DNA of 64,000 bases from assembly GCA_016700155.1 (NCBI GenBank), contig CP065001.1, positions 3,162,001 to 3,226,000 on the forward strand. Direction: 5' to 3'. Positions 25,485 to 34,027 of the stretch are shown piece by piece. Each line of letters opens with the position of its first letter. Within the stretch, counting starts at the first letter, position 1. Below the pieces are notes generated by a model that worked only from the letters and a program-made list of their open reading frames with translations, had not been told where the DNA came from and did no database searches. The translations under genes were made by a program, and so were the position numbers. Source of the stretch: Ignavibacteriales bacterium. Its GTDB lineage: Bacteria; Bacteroidota; Ignavibacteria; Ignavibacteriales; Ignavibacteriaceae.

Positions 25485-26762
25485 TTAATCAAGCACTGCC
25501 GGTTCAAGTTTTGGAACAAGTAAGTGCATCAATAGTAATGCGATAAGATAAACCACACCGGCAATCGCAAACATTATTTCATAACTGCCGGTATTTTGTT
25601 TCAACCAGCCGGCACCCAGATTCATGAAAAATCCACCCATAGCTCCGGCAAAACCACCTATACCTACAACAGACGCAACAGCTTTACGCGGAAACATATC
25701 TGATGTAGTCGTAAATATGTTCGCGGAAAAACCCTGATGTGCAGCAGCGGCAACACCGATAAGTATAACTGCAACCCAGGGTTCTGATACGTGTGGTGCA
25801 ACAGCAACCGGTAATATCAAAATTGCACAAACAAGCATTGCTGTTTTACGGGCAGCATTCACGGTCCAGTTACGTTTTAACAAAGCTGAACTAAACCATC
25901 CGCCGGCAACTGAGCCGACATCTGCAAGTAAATAAACTACTATCATCGGTAAACCGATTGTGTGAAGATCAACTCCAAATCTGTCATTCATAAATAGAGG
26001 GAACCAGAAAAGATAGAACCACCATATTGCATCAGTTAAAAATTTTCCTGTTGAAAATGCCCAGGTTTGTTTAAGCGGAAGTAATCTGAACCAGGAGATT
26101 TTTGCAGGAGGATCAGGCGGATCACTTTCTATATGTTCAAGTTCTTTCTTAGATAATTTTGGATGCTGTGCCGGGGGTCTGTAAAGAGGCAGCCAGAATA
26201 CTATCCATATTAAACCGGCTAAACCTGTAATCAAAAAAGCTTCCTGCCATCCCCAATGCAGGGCAATCCACGGAACAACTAAAGGAGCAATGATCGCCCC
26301 AACATTTGAACCCGCATTAAAAATACCTGTCGCTAATGCCCGTTCTTTTTTGGGGAACCATTCAGCAACTGTTTTGATTGCAGCGGGAAAGTTTCCTGAT
26401 TCACCAATTCCAAGAGCAAAGCGGGCAATACCAAAACCAAACGCTGAACGTACCAAAGCGTGTGCAGCAGCAGCGAGCGACCAAATTGTCAGGTAAATTG
26501 TATATCCCATTCTTGTTCCTATTCTGTCAATAAACCATCCGGCGAATAGGAATCCTATAGCATAAGCAAGTGTGAACGCTGCACTTATGTAACCATATTC
26601 CTGATCAGTCCAGCCAATTTCTGTACGCAAGGTTGGAGCCAAAACTCCAAGCACTGCGCGGTCAACATAGTTGATGGTTGTTGCAAAGAAAATCAGTGCG
26701 ACAATATACCATCTGTAATGTCCGATTTTTTCTTTGATGTTTTCACTAACTGTATTACTCAT
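25485..26762 (-). CDS. exuT: MFS hexuronate transporter, ExuT-like
   Basis: A 425-aa major facilitator with 12 hydrophobic helices. The ACS-family signature is present: NYVDRAVLGVLAP in TM1, FAGWFIDRIGTRMGY between TM2 and TM3, and GIGESGNFPAAIKTVAEWFP in TM4. This subfamily (ExuT, GarP, DgoT) moves hexuronates and aldonates with protons. Its place between kduI and kduD in a galacturonate operon makes galacturonate or a related uronate the likely substrate. It is translated from a start 59 bases after the kduI stop. Confidence 0.88.
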   Translation of the reverse strand: MSNTVSENIKEKIGHYRWYIVALIFFATTINYVDRAVLGVLAPTLRTEIGWTDQEYGYISAAFTLAYAIGFLFAGWFIDRIGTRMGYTIYLTIWSLAAAAHALVRSAFGFGIARFALGIGESGNFPAAIKTVAEWFPKKERALATGIFNAGSNVGAIIAPLVVPWIALHWGWQEAFLITGLAGLIWIVFWLPLYRPPAQHPKLSKKELEHIESDPPDPPAKISWFRLLPLKQTWAFSTGKFLTDAIWWFYLFWFPLFMNDRFGVDLHTIGLPMIVVYLLADVGSVAGGWFSSALLKRNWTVNAARKTAMLVCAILILPVAVAPHVSEPWVAVILIGVAAAAHQGFSANIFTTTSDMFPRKAVASVVGIGGFAGAMGGFFMNLGAGWLKQNTGSYEIMFAIAGVVYLIALLLMHLLVPKLEPAVLD

Positions 26763-26821
26763 TAATCACCTATAAAGATTGGGTAGATATTTAGTTCAGA
26801 AAAATTAATCTGCTTTGAAAA

Positions 26822-27655
26822 TTATTTTAAATCCTTCATCGGTATCCAATCCATATCATCATAAACCTGGTTCTCTCCGCCCATTGCCCAGATGAATGTA
26901 TAATTTTTTGTCCCGCAGCCTGAATGCATTGACCAGCTTGTGGATAAAACTGCCTGTTCATTCCTCATTATTATATGACGTGTTTCCTTTGGTTCACCTA
27001 AAAGATGAACAACAAACGAATCCGGCTGCATATCGAAGTACATATAAACTTCACTTCTCCGCTGATGAGTATGCGCGGGCATTGTATTCCAAACACTTCC
27101 TTCATTAAGTATTGTAAGACCCATTGCAAGCTGACAGGTTTGTAAAATCTCTGTATGAATGTATTTATAAATCGTTCTTGAGTTTGAATCCGCAAGCGAA
27201 CCAAGTTTAACAGGTGTTGCATCCGCATGTTTTATATGTTTAGATGGATACTCCTTGTGCGCGGGATAACTTACAAAATAAAACTTAGCCGGTTTTTTCG
27301 GATTTGCACTTTGAAACTCAACCAGTTTTGTCCCTCTTCCAATATACAGGGCATCGTAATGTTCCATCATATATTTTTTCTTATCAAGAATGATCACACC
27401 TTTTTCACCAATATTAATTACTCCTACTTCCCTTCTTTCCGTGAAGTACTCAGCTGCCATTTCTTTTTTTGTTGCGGTAAGTTTTAATGATTTTCCAACA
27501 GGGACAGCAGAGCCTGTAATCGAACGATCAACATCCGAGTAAACCATTGGTATCTGGTTCTTTTGAAAAAGTGTATCGATAAGGAATGAATCTCTCAATT
27601 CATCCGTTGTGAGTTTTTTAAATCCGTTTTTATCAGGTGAATATCTTACTTCCAT
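26822..27655 (-). CDS. kduI: 5-dehydro-4-deoxy-D-glucuronate isomerase
   Basis: A 277-aa cupin-fold isomerase converting 5-keto-4-deoxyuronate (DKI), released from unsaturated pectin ends, to DKII for KduD. The zinc ligands match the E. coli enzyme with a one-residue shift: H195 and H197 in MPAHTHQRR, E202, and H244 in WSMHSGCGT. The length equals the family norm. It lies between gnd and the transporter gene. Together with kduD and the GH105 hydrolase it completes the unsaturated-uronate branch. Confidence 0.96.
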   Translation of the reverse strand: MEVRYSPDKNGFKKLTTDELRDSFLIDTLFQKNQIPMVYSDVDRSITGSAVPVGKSLKLTATKKEMAAEYFTERREVGVINIGEKGVIILDKKKYMMEHYDALYIGRGTKLVEFQSANPKKPAKFYFVSYPAHKEYPSKHIKHADATPVKLGSLADSNSRTIYKYIHTEILQTCQLAMGLTILNEGSVWNTMPAHTHQRRSEVYMYFDMQPDSFVVHLLGEPKETRHIIMRNEQAVLSTSWSMHSGCGTKNYTFIWAMGGENQVYDDMDWIPMKDLK

Positions 27656-27732
27656 ATTTCCTCAATTTAATTTCTTCTAAATCACTAATCTTTGTTACAC
27701 GGAGAACAATAGAGTTAAAATAATTTTCGATA

Positions 27733-29184
27733 TCATATCGTGTATGTTGATGATGCAGTCTCTCCGCCTCTTCCTGTCCAGTTTGTATGAAAGAATTCGC
27801 CTCGTGGTTTGTCTGTTCTTTCATATTGATGTGCGCCAAAATAATCTCTTTGCGCCTGTAAGAGATTTGCGGGCAATCTTCCATTCCTGAAGCCATCAAA
27901 ATAATTTAACGCGGTTGACATTGATGGAATCCATATACCATTCATTATGCTTGTCGATACGACTCTTCTCCAGCCTTCCTGTGACGCTTCAATTTTTTCT
28001 TTGAAGAAAGGATCAAGAAGAAGATTGGTTATATCCGGATTCTTTTCAAACGCTTCTTTTATCTTACCAAGAAATGCTGAACGTATGATACATCCGCCTC
28101 TCCACATTAATGCGATGCCGCCGTAATTTAAATTCCATCCGTATTCTTTTGCCGCGTTCCTTAACAAAACATAACCCTGCGCATAAGAAATAATTTTAGA
28201 TGCGTATAATGCTTTACCCAAAGCTTCAATGAATTGTTTTTTGTCTCCTTCAAAAACTGGCTTCGGTCCGCTTAATACTTTAGATGCGTTGACTCTTTCA
28301 TCTTTCAGGAATGATAATGCTCTTGCATAAACGGCTTCTGATATAAGAGTGATTGGAGCGCCTAAATCCAATGATGCAAGCACTGTCCATTTACCTGTAC
28401 CTTTTTGTCCTGCAGTATCAAGAATTTTTTCAACGAGCGGTTTGTTATCAGAATCTTTATAAGCAAGAATATCACGGGTGATTTCTATAAGATAACTTTC
28501 AAGTTCACCTTCATTCCACTCTTTAAAGATGTTATGCATTTCTTCATAAGATAAACCAAGCAGGTCCTTCATTATCTGGTATGATTCACATATCAATTGC
28601 ATATCGCCGTACTCAATTCCGTTATGAACCATTTTAACAAAATGTCCCGCGCCGTTTTCACCCACCCAATCACAACATGGCGTTCCATCAGCAACTTTAG
28701 CAGCGATGGATTGGAATATCGGTTTCACAAATTTCCATGCCTCTAATGAACCGCCGGGCATAATTGATGGACCAAGCAGTGCACCTTCTTCACCTCCTGA
28801 AACACCAGTGCCGATATATAACACTTCTTTTTCTTCAAGGAATTTTGTTCTTCGGTTTGTATCAGGATAATGAGAATTTCCGCCGTCAATTAATATGTCG
28901 CCTTTTTTTAACAGAGGAACGAATTCATTAATAAGATCATCTACAGGTTTACCGGCAGGCACCATCATTAAAATCTTTGCAGGTGATTTAAGTTTTGAAA
29001 CTACATCAGCAAGTGAAATTGCCTGTGAAATATTTTTCCCTTTTGCCCTGCCGTTAATAAATTTTTCAACTTTAGGTATGTCTTTATCATAAACAACTAC
29101 TGAATATTTTTTGCTTTCAATGTTAAGTGCAAGGTTTTCACCCATTACACCAACACCAACTATAGCTATATCGGCGGGAACCAA
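27733..29184 (-). CDS. gnd: 6-phosphogluconate dehydrogenase (decarboxylating)
   Basis: A 483-aa oxidative pentose-phosphate enzyme, 6-phosphogluconate to ribulose-5-phosphate and CO2. The N-terminal Rossmann motif is GVGVMGENLALN, the active site includes GVSGGEEGA and HNGIEYGDMQ, and the C-terminal part has the dimer-locking tail with RTDKPRGEFFHTNWTG. The start is a TTG with AAGGAG seven bases before it, so translation probably begins there. It lies inside the galacturonate operon next to a LarA-type epimerase, which is unusual and suggests that 6-phosphogluconate is made in this pathway. Confidence 0.95.
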   Translation of the reverse strand: MVPADIAIVGVGVMGENLALNIESKKYSVVVYDKDIPKVEKFINGRAKGKNISQAISLADVVSKLKSPAKILMMVPAGKPVDDLINEFVPLLKKGDILIDGGNSHYPDTNRRTKFLEEKEVLYIGTGVSGGEEGALLGPSIMPGGSLEAWKFVKPIFQSIAAKVADGTPCCDWVGENGAGHFVKMVHNGIEYGDMQLICESYQIMKDLLGLSYEEMHNIFKEWNEGELESYLIEITRDILAYKDSDNKPLVEKILDTAGQKGTGKWTVLASLDLGAPITLISEAVYARALSFLKDERVNASKVLSGPKPVFEGDKKQFIEALGKALYASKIISYAQGYVLLRNAAKEYGWNLNYGGIALMWRGGCIIRSAFLGKIKEAFEKNPDITNLLLDPFFKEKIEASQEGWRRVVSTSIMNGIWIPSMSTALNYFDGFRNGRLPANLLQAQRDYFGAHQYERTDKPRGEFFHTNWTGRGGETASSTYTI

Positions 29185-29204
29185 TTAATACTCCTTAATA
29201 ATTT

Positions 29205-30479
29205 CTAATTGTTAAACCTGTCTTTTGATGACCACAATCCCAGCGCGGGATTCGAGATATAAAAAATCTCTTCACCGTCTTTTGTTTTATTGAAACCATC
29301 CTTCAATACATCCGGATCGTACTTCTTCATCATTTCATTTAGATCTGCGTAATTAAAATTCACACTTTCAATTTCCTCTTTGCTCACTGAACCTGGACAA
29401 TAAGTAATCTTAAACCTGTTTTCAGATGAACCGTGAATGAGATGCGCTGCAGCACTGAGATTATTTTTTAACTCATCGTTCTCATCAACATATTTTAAAA
29501 TTTCAGGAGTGGTTTTATAGCCGTACTTTCTTATCAGCCTGTCGATCTCTTTATCTTCACCGAAACTTTTTAATCCGGGCGCAAGAATGATAAGTTCACC
29601 GTTATCGGCGATTGCCATTCTTGTACGGTAAACACTTTTGTTGCCAAGCCATGTACTTTTAAATTCATCAGCATCAAGATAAACAACTACTTTCTTCAAC
29701 GGCGCATCAAGCATTTCAAAATTAACCTGGAGCGAAAGTGCAGCGGCAAGTTTGAAACACTCATAATCATCACCGATGTATAGTCCCTTCATAACTAATT
29801 TATTCTGCTCATTCTTTCCAACTACAGTAAGTACATAAATTAACGGAAGGTGTTTTGTAAAATTATCTGAAGCATAGTTCAGAACTTTTCTGACGGGAGT
29901 ATCAGCTCGTCCCATCATTCTTTCCATACCGTAAACAGCGCCAAGATAATGACTTTTGTTTATCCCTTCACTTCCGCCGGTGCCGACAAAAATATTTTTA
30001 TTGTAGTTAGCCATTCCAACAACTTCGTGAGGAACAACCTGACCGATAGATAAAAGTAAATCGTGACCGCCTTCAACTAACATTTTATTTACCTGCGCTG
30101 TCCAGTGATAATTAACTTTCCCTTCAGACACTTCCGAAATAAACTCAGGCGGAACAACTCCAACAGTCGATAGATCTTTTTTCCAGTTGTGGACACGGAA
30201 TAAATCTTTTGGAACTCCGTTGTACATCACATCAATTTCTTTTTCATTCATTGCAAAGTGTGTTCCCAATGCAGGAAGAACATCAGTTAATTTTTTTTGA
30301 TAGTAGTCGAAGGTGAACTTAGTAAGAATACCAGCCATCGAATGAAACCTTGTAAAGTCAGGCGGAATTGCGAGGACTTTCTTTTTCGTACCGATTTTAT
30401 CTAAAGCAGTGTACAGTCCTTCACGAATTTCACCAACACTTAACTGACCTTCAGCAGATCCTTTTGCAAATAGTATCAA
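29205..30479 (-). CDS. LarA-family nickel-pincer racemase/epimerase, candidate D-gluconate/D-mannonate 2-epimerase
   Basis: A 424-aa LarA homologue. All nickel-pincer site residues known from lactate racemase are present with matching spacing: D41-x-T-R44 (DFTRF), H74 in ALGTHF, H151 in VVPHEVVG, K161 (the lysine that holds the cofactor) ten residues later, and H177 in NKSHYLG sixteen after that. The family racemises or epimerises 2-hydroxyacids; D-gluconate 2-epimerase is one reported activity. The gene starts with TTG two bases after the HAD gene stop and precedes gnd. The cofactor-making genes larB, larC and larE are not in this window. Substrate is inferred from context. Confidence 0.85.
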   Translation of the reverse strand: MILFAKGSAEGQLSVGEIREGLYTALDKIGTKKKVLAIPPDFTRFHSMAGILTKFTFDYYQKKLTDVLPALGTHFAMNEKEIDVMYNGVPKDLFRVHNWKKDLSTVGVVPPEFISEVSEGKVNYHWTAQVNKMLVEGGHDLLLSIGQVVPHEVVGMANYNKNIFVGTGGSEGINKSHYLGAVYGMERMMGRADTPVRKVLNYASDNFTKHLPLIYVLTVVGKNEQNKLVMKGLYIGDDYECFKLAAALSLQVNFEMLDAPLKKVVVYLDADEFKSTWLGNKSVYRTRMAIADNGELIILAPGLKSFGEDKEIDRLIRKYGYKTTPEILKYVDENDELKNNLSAAAHLIHGSSENRFKITYCPGSVSKEEIESVNFNYADLNEMMKKYDPDVLKDGFNKTKDGEEIFYISNPALGLWSSKDRFNN

Positions 30480-30481
30480 TT

Positions 30482-31372
30482 CTAGTTACTCCATTTAGGA
30501 TGTTCGGGTAAATATTTTTCAAACTCATTTATAAGTTTTGTTTCATATTCCCCTGAATATGTTCCTGCAAAAAATCTATCGACTGATTCATTAAAAAATC
30601 TTTCCCAGGATTCTTCTTCGTGTCCCGGGTTCACCGGATAGAATAAAACTCCGTTTGATTTTGCGGCATTTAAATCCCCGGGGGCATCACCAATCATTAA
30701 TATTTTTTGATCAGGATATTTTCCCTTTGCTGCAAATTTAAGATGTTCGGCTTTAGTGCCGTATTCCTGTCCTGCAATCACTTTAACATAATTCTGGATT
30801 TTATGCTCTTCCCATTCACGTGTTAATGCTTCGCCGGGTGTTTGAGAAACAACCATGAGATCTGCTTTGGAAAAAATTTTATCCAACGATTCCTGAACAA
30901 AAGGAAATGGAGGAACATCGAACACAAGTTCGGTAATAACTTTATTAACTTCTTTTGACCACTCTAAAGTTTTATGAATGAAAGGATCACTAATTTCAGC
31001 GGCGTATTTTTCAAGTGCGGGATTACCGAGTTTTGATTCTTTCTTTGTCCAATCAACAAGAGAGGTAAGATCCATGATATTAGTGTTACGCATCTTAACT
31101 TCTTTTCTGTCGGCAAGAAGCTGCATGGCTTTTATTAATGCTTTGAAACGGTTAATGCCTCTTGTCTTTGAATAAAGATTTACAAACTCCCATGTCTCTC
31201 TTGCGTACTTTGAAACCCGCTGCAATCCATAATGTTTAATGAACTGCGGGCAGAAACATTCTTTCTGTTTTATTTCCATTGTATCAAATACACAGCCATC
31301 GGAATCAATTCCTATGAAAAAATCTTTTTGTGGTTTTAAGTCTTCTAATATTTTATGAGGATTTTCTATCAT
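30482..31372 (-). CDS. HAD-superfamily hydrolase of unknown substrate
   Basis: A 296-aa protein with HAD motifs: the nucleophile segment GIDSDGCVFDT at about 22-32, the second motif MVVSQTP, a conserved lysine in the third motif region (GTKAEHLK), and IGDAPGDLNAAK with the metal-binding aspartates. A helical cap of about 140 residues lies between the first and second motifs. Phosphatase activity on a sugar phosphate is the usual role. Its place between the kinase and the LarA-type gene suggests control or repair of a pathway intermediate, perhaps a phosphorylated sugar acid, but the substrate is unknown. Confidence 0.85.
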   Translation of the reverse strand: MIENPHKILEDLKPQKDFFIGIDSDGCVFDTMEIKQKECFCPQFIKHYGLQRVSKYARETWEFVNLYSKTRGINRFKALIKAMQLLADRKEVKMRNTNIMDLTSLVDWTKKESKLGNPALEKYAAEISDPFIHKTLEWSKEVNKVITELVFDVPPFPFVQESLDKIFSKADLMVVSQTPGEALTREWEEHKIQNYVKVIAGQEYGTKAEHLKFAAKGKYPDQKILMIGDAPGDLNAAKSNGVLFYPVNPGHEEESWERFFNESVDRFFAGTYSGEYETKLINEFEKYLPEHPKWSN

Positions 31373-31402
31373 ATACTTTCAATAATATTATTTAAAAAAT
31401 TT

Positions 31403-32482
31403 CTAACGTTTTACACGTGCATTACCCTGCCAGACACTCCATACCATATCTTCATCTGCCGGTTGAGCATAGTCAGTAAGAAACGTTGTTGCAAGCGCGC
31501 CGGATGCCCATCCAAACTGAATCCATTTTTCCGGTTCCCAGTTTTTAAGTATTGCGTATAGTAAACCACCAACAAATCCATCACCTCCGCCAATTCTATC
31601 AAGCACAGTTATTTCGCGGGGATTAACTATGTGCCAGTTATTTCCTTCAAGCATAATAGCACCCCACAAGTGTTTGTTGGAACTGACGACTTCTCTCAGT
31701 GTAGTTGCAAACACAGAAGCATTAGGGAAACTTTGTTTAACACGACCAATCATTTCTTTGAAGCTTTCAATTTTTTCTTCAATACCTTTTCCACCGGCTT
31801 CAGGTCCTTTAATGCCGAGGCATAATTGAAAATCTTCTTCATTGCCTACGAGTATATCTGACACTGATGCTATCTCAGTGAAAGCATCTCTTAATTCTTT
31901 TTCTCTTCCTTTCCAGAATGAAGCACGGAAATTTAAATCGAAAGAAATTTTTGTTCCGTGTTTCTTAGCAGCTCTTGCAAGTTCTAAACAGAATTCAGAT
32001 GTCTCGGCAGATAGTGCGCCGATTAATCCTGAAAGATGAATTATCTGCACACCTTCTTTTCCAAAAATTTTATTAAGATCAAAATCTTTTACATTTAAAG
32101 TTCTTCCAATCTCACCGGCTCTGTCGTTGTGTACTCTTGGTCCGCGCGAGCCAATGCCGCTGTCGGCAATATTAAACTGGTGACGATATCCCCACGGTCC
32201 GCCTTGTGCTACATCTTTTCCTTCAAAATCCATATACCTGCTTTTAAGATTACTCTTTATGAATTTTGCTATTGGACTATCTTTGACAAACACTGTTAAT
32301 ACTTTTACAGGAAGACCGAGAAAAGATGAAATGCTTGCAACATTTGTTTCAGCGCTTGTTGCCTGCATCATAAATATATCACTTGAATGAACCGGTTGTC
32401 CGTTAACCGGTGTTATTCTTACACCAATACTTGTCGGGACAATCAGTGAATATTTAAAATCATTTTTTAATGTAAGACTCAT
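31403..32482 (-). CDS. kdgK: PfkB-family kinase, probable 2-keto-3-deoxygluconate kinase
   Basis: A 359-aa ribokinase-type sugar kinase, slightly longer than usual KdgK. The C-terminal PfkB signature reads DRIGGGDGFVGGLLYAI, with catalytic base D301 (GGGD instead of the common GAGD). The central part has FDLNFRASFWK, found in KDG kinases. It would phosphorylate KDG from KduD to KDPG for the aldolase two genes upstream. Because a gluconate kinase is not seen nearby, a broader sugar-acid specificity is possible. Confidence 0.88.
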   Translation of the reverse strand: MSLTLKNDFKYSLIVPTSIGVRITPVNGQPVHSSDIFMMQATSAETNVASISSFLGLPVKVLTVFVKDSPIAKFIKSNLKSRYMDFEGKDVAQGGPWGYRHQFNIADSGIGSRGPRVHNDRAGEIGRTLNVKDFDLNKIFGKEGVQIIHLSGLIGALSAETSEFCLELARAAKKHGTKISFDLNFRASFWKGREKELRDAFTEIASVSDILVGNEEDFQLCLGIKGPEAGGKGIEEKIESFKEMIGRVKQSFPNASVFATTLREVVSSNKHLWGAIMLEGNNWHIVNPREITVLDRIGGGDGFVGGLLYAILKNWEPEKWIQFGWASGALATTFLTDYAQPADEDMVWSVWQGNARVKR

Positions 32483-32518
32483 TTACTATTTCCTTGAATA
32501 ATTTTCTTTGATATTTTT

Positions 32519-33367
32519 TTACACACCGCTGTATGAATTAAATCCGCCATCAACAGGGATGACAACACCTGTAACAAACTTTGAAAGATCAGAAACGAGA
32601 TATAACAATGTTCCTATCAGTTCGTCAGGTTCACCGAATCTTCCCATTGGTGTATTATTAATTATTTTTTCACCGCGTGCAGTTAGCTTTCCGCTTTCTT
32701 TATCGTACAATAAAAACCTGTTCTGATCCGTTACAAAAAATCCGGGCGCGATTGCATTAACTCGAATATTTACTTTTGCAAAATGAACAGCCAGCCATTC
32801 GGTAAGATTATTTATACCTGCTTTAGCCGCTGAATATGCCGGTATCTTAGTTAATGGTCTGAACGCATTCATTGAAGATATATTAATTATACTTCCGCCG
32901 TTTTTGATAAGGTCTTCACCATAAACCATTGTTGGCAGGACTGTTCCTAAAAAATTCAGATCAAATACTTTTCTGAATGAATCAATTTCAAGTCCAAGCA
33001 GTGAAGTTGACAAATCATCAATGTTATCCGGTGTTACAAATTCTGATTTTGTTGTTGCGGTAGGAGCATTACCTCCCGCACCGTTAATCAGAGCATCTAT
33101 CCTTCCAAGACTATCATTAATTTCTTTTTTGCTCTGTAGTAAAAGATCTTTATCAAGAACATTCGCGAAAATTCCTATCGCAGAATCACTTCCACTTTTT
33201 TTGTTGATCTCATCAGCAACGTCTTTAGCACGTTCAAGATTAAAATCCACAATCGCTACCTTCGCACCTGCTTCAGCAAGTCCTAAGCCTAATGATGTAC
33301 CGATCACGCCTGCACCGCCGGTAATAACGCATACTTTATTTTTTATTCCTTGAATTTCGTATTTCAT
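32519..33367 (-). CDS. SDR-type D-fructuronate reductase / mannonate oxidoreductase
   Basis: A 282-aa short-chain dehydrogenase. It has the nucleotide site TGGAGVIGTSLG, NGAGGNAPTAT in place of the classic NNAG, the catalytic serine in NISSMNAF, YSAAKAG, and APGFFVTDQNRFLL. The extended NNAG-region insert and the FVTDQNR segment are typical of the SDR fructuronate reductases of Thermotoga and Bacillus type (UxaD or YjmF), which differ from the long-chain UxuB of E. coli. The place between kdgK and the aldolase supports reduction of fructuronate to mannonate. Confidence 0.85.
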   Translation of the reverse strand: MKYEIQGIKNKVCVITGGAGVIGTSLGLGLAEAGAKVAIVDFNLERAKDVADEINKKSGSDSAIGIFANVLDKDLLLQSKKEINDSLGRIDALINGAGGNAPTATTKSEFVTPDNIDDLSTSLLGLEIDSFRKVFDLNFLGTVLPTMVYGEDLIKNGGSIINISSMNAFRPLTKIPAYSAAKAGINNLTEWLAVHFAKVNIRVNAIAPGFFVTDQNRFLLYDKESGKLTARGEKIINNTPMGRFGEPDELIGTLLYLVSDLSKFVTGVVIPVDGGFNSYSGV

Positions 33368-33378
33368 TTAATTCCTTC

Positions 33379-34026
33379 TTAATTATTTACTGCTGAATTA
33401 ATACTGCTCATAATTGTATTTGCATTTTCAGTCAGTTTGTTGTAATCACCATACTCAATAGCTTTTTTATCGAGCAATGCTGTTCCGAGTCCAACTGCGC
33501 ATGCGCCTGCTTTAATCCAATCACCCGCGTTTGTTAATGACACTCCGCCTGTCGGCATAAGTTTTAAATGAGGCATTGGTGCAAGTATCGCTTTGAAGAA
33601 AGCCATTCCAACAACATCAGCAGGAAAAACTTTTACAATGTCAGCGCCATATTCATAAGCAGTTTGAATTTCAGTCGGTGTAAAACAACCGGGCATTGCG
33701 GGAACATTAAATTTATGTGCTGTTTCAATTATTTCTTTTTTAAGGATCGGGCTGACAACATATTTAGCGCCCGCTTTAATAGCGTCTTCAGCGACTTGCT
33801 TATTCAGAACTGAACCAACACCAAGTATGATATTTTTATCAACTTCGTTTGTCATCTTTTCAATTAATTGTATTGCATTAGGAACGGTCATAGTAATTTC
33901 TGCGACTGTTACACCACCAGCAGCAATTGATTCAATTATCTTTTTTAGTTTTTCAGGTTCTTTCGCCCGTATTACCGCGACAGCTTTTCGTTTTAAGATT
34001 TCATTTTGGATAAGGTCTTTACTCAT
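33379..34026 (-). CDS. kdgA: 2-keto-3-deoxy-6-phosphogluconate aldolase
   Basis: A 215-aa class I aldolase splitting KDPG to pyruvate and glyceraldehyde-3-phosphate. The Schiff-base lysine is K132 in ADIVKVFPA, with E43 in VAEITM and R20 in AVIRA completing the active site, each within one or two positions of the E. coli Eda residues. The phosphate-binding loop is PTGGVSL. It overlaps almost directly with uxaE (two bases apart), so the uronate genes are co-translated. Confidence 0.96.
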   Translation of the reverse strand: MSKDLIQNEILKRKAVAVIRAKEPEKLKKIIESIAAGGVTVAEITMTVPNAIQLIEKMTNEVDKNIILGVGSVLNKQVAEDAIKAGAKYVVSPILKKEIIETAHKFNVPAMPGCFTPTEIQTAYEYGADIVKVFPADVVGMAFFKAILAPMPHLKLMPTGGVSLTNAGDWIKAGACAVGLGTALLDKKAIEYGDYNKLTENANTIMSSINSAVNN

Positions 34027-34027
34027 T

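Noticed and set aside
27633..27899. 88-aa frame overlapping the end of gnd
   Set aside because: Most of it lies inside the gnd coding sequence in another frame and it has no ribosome site or recognisable features.
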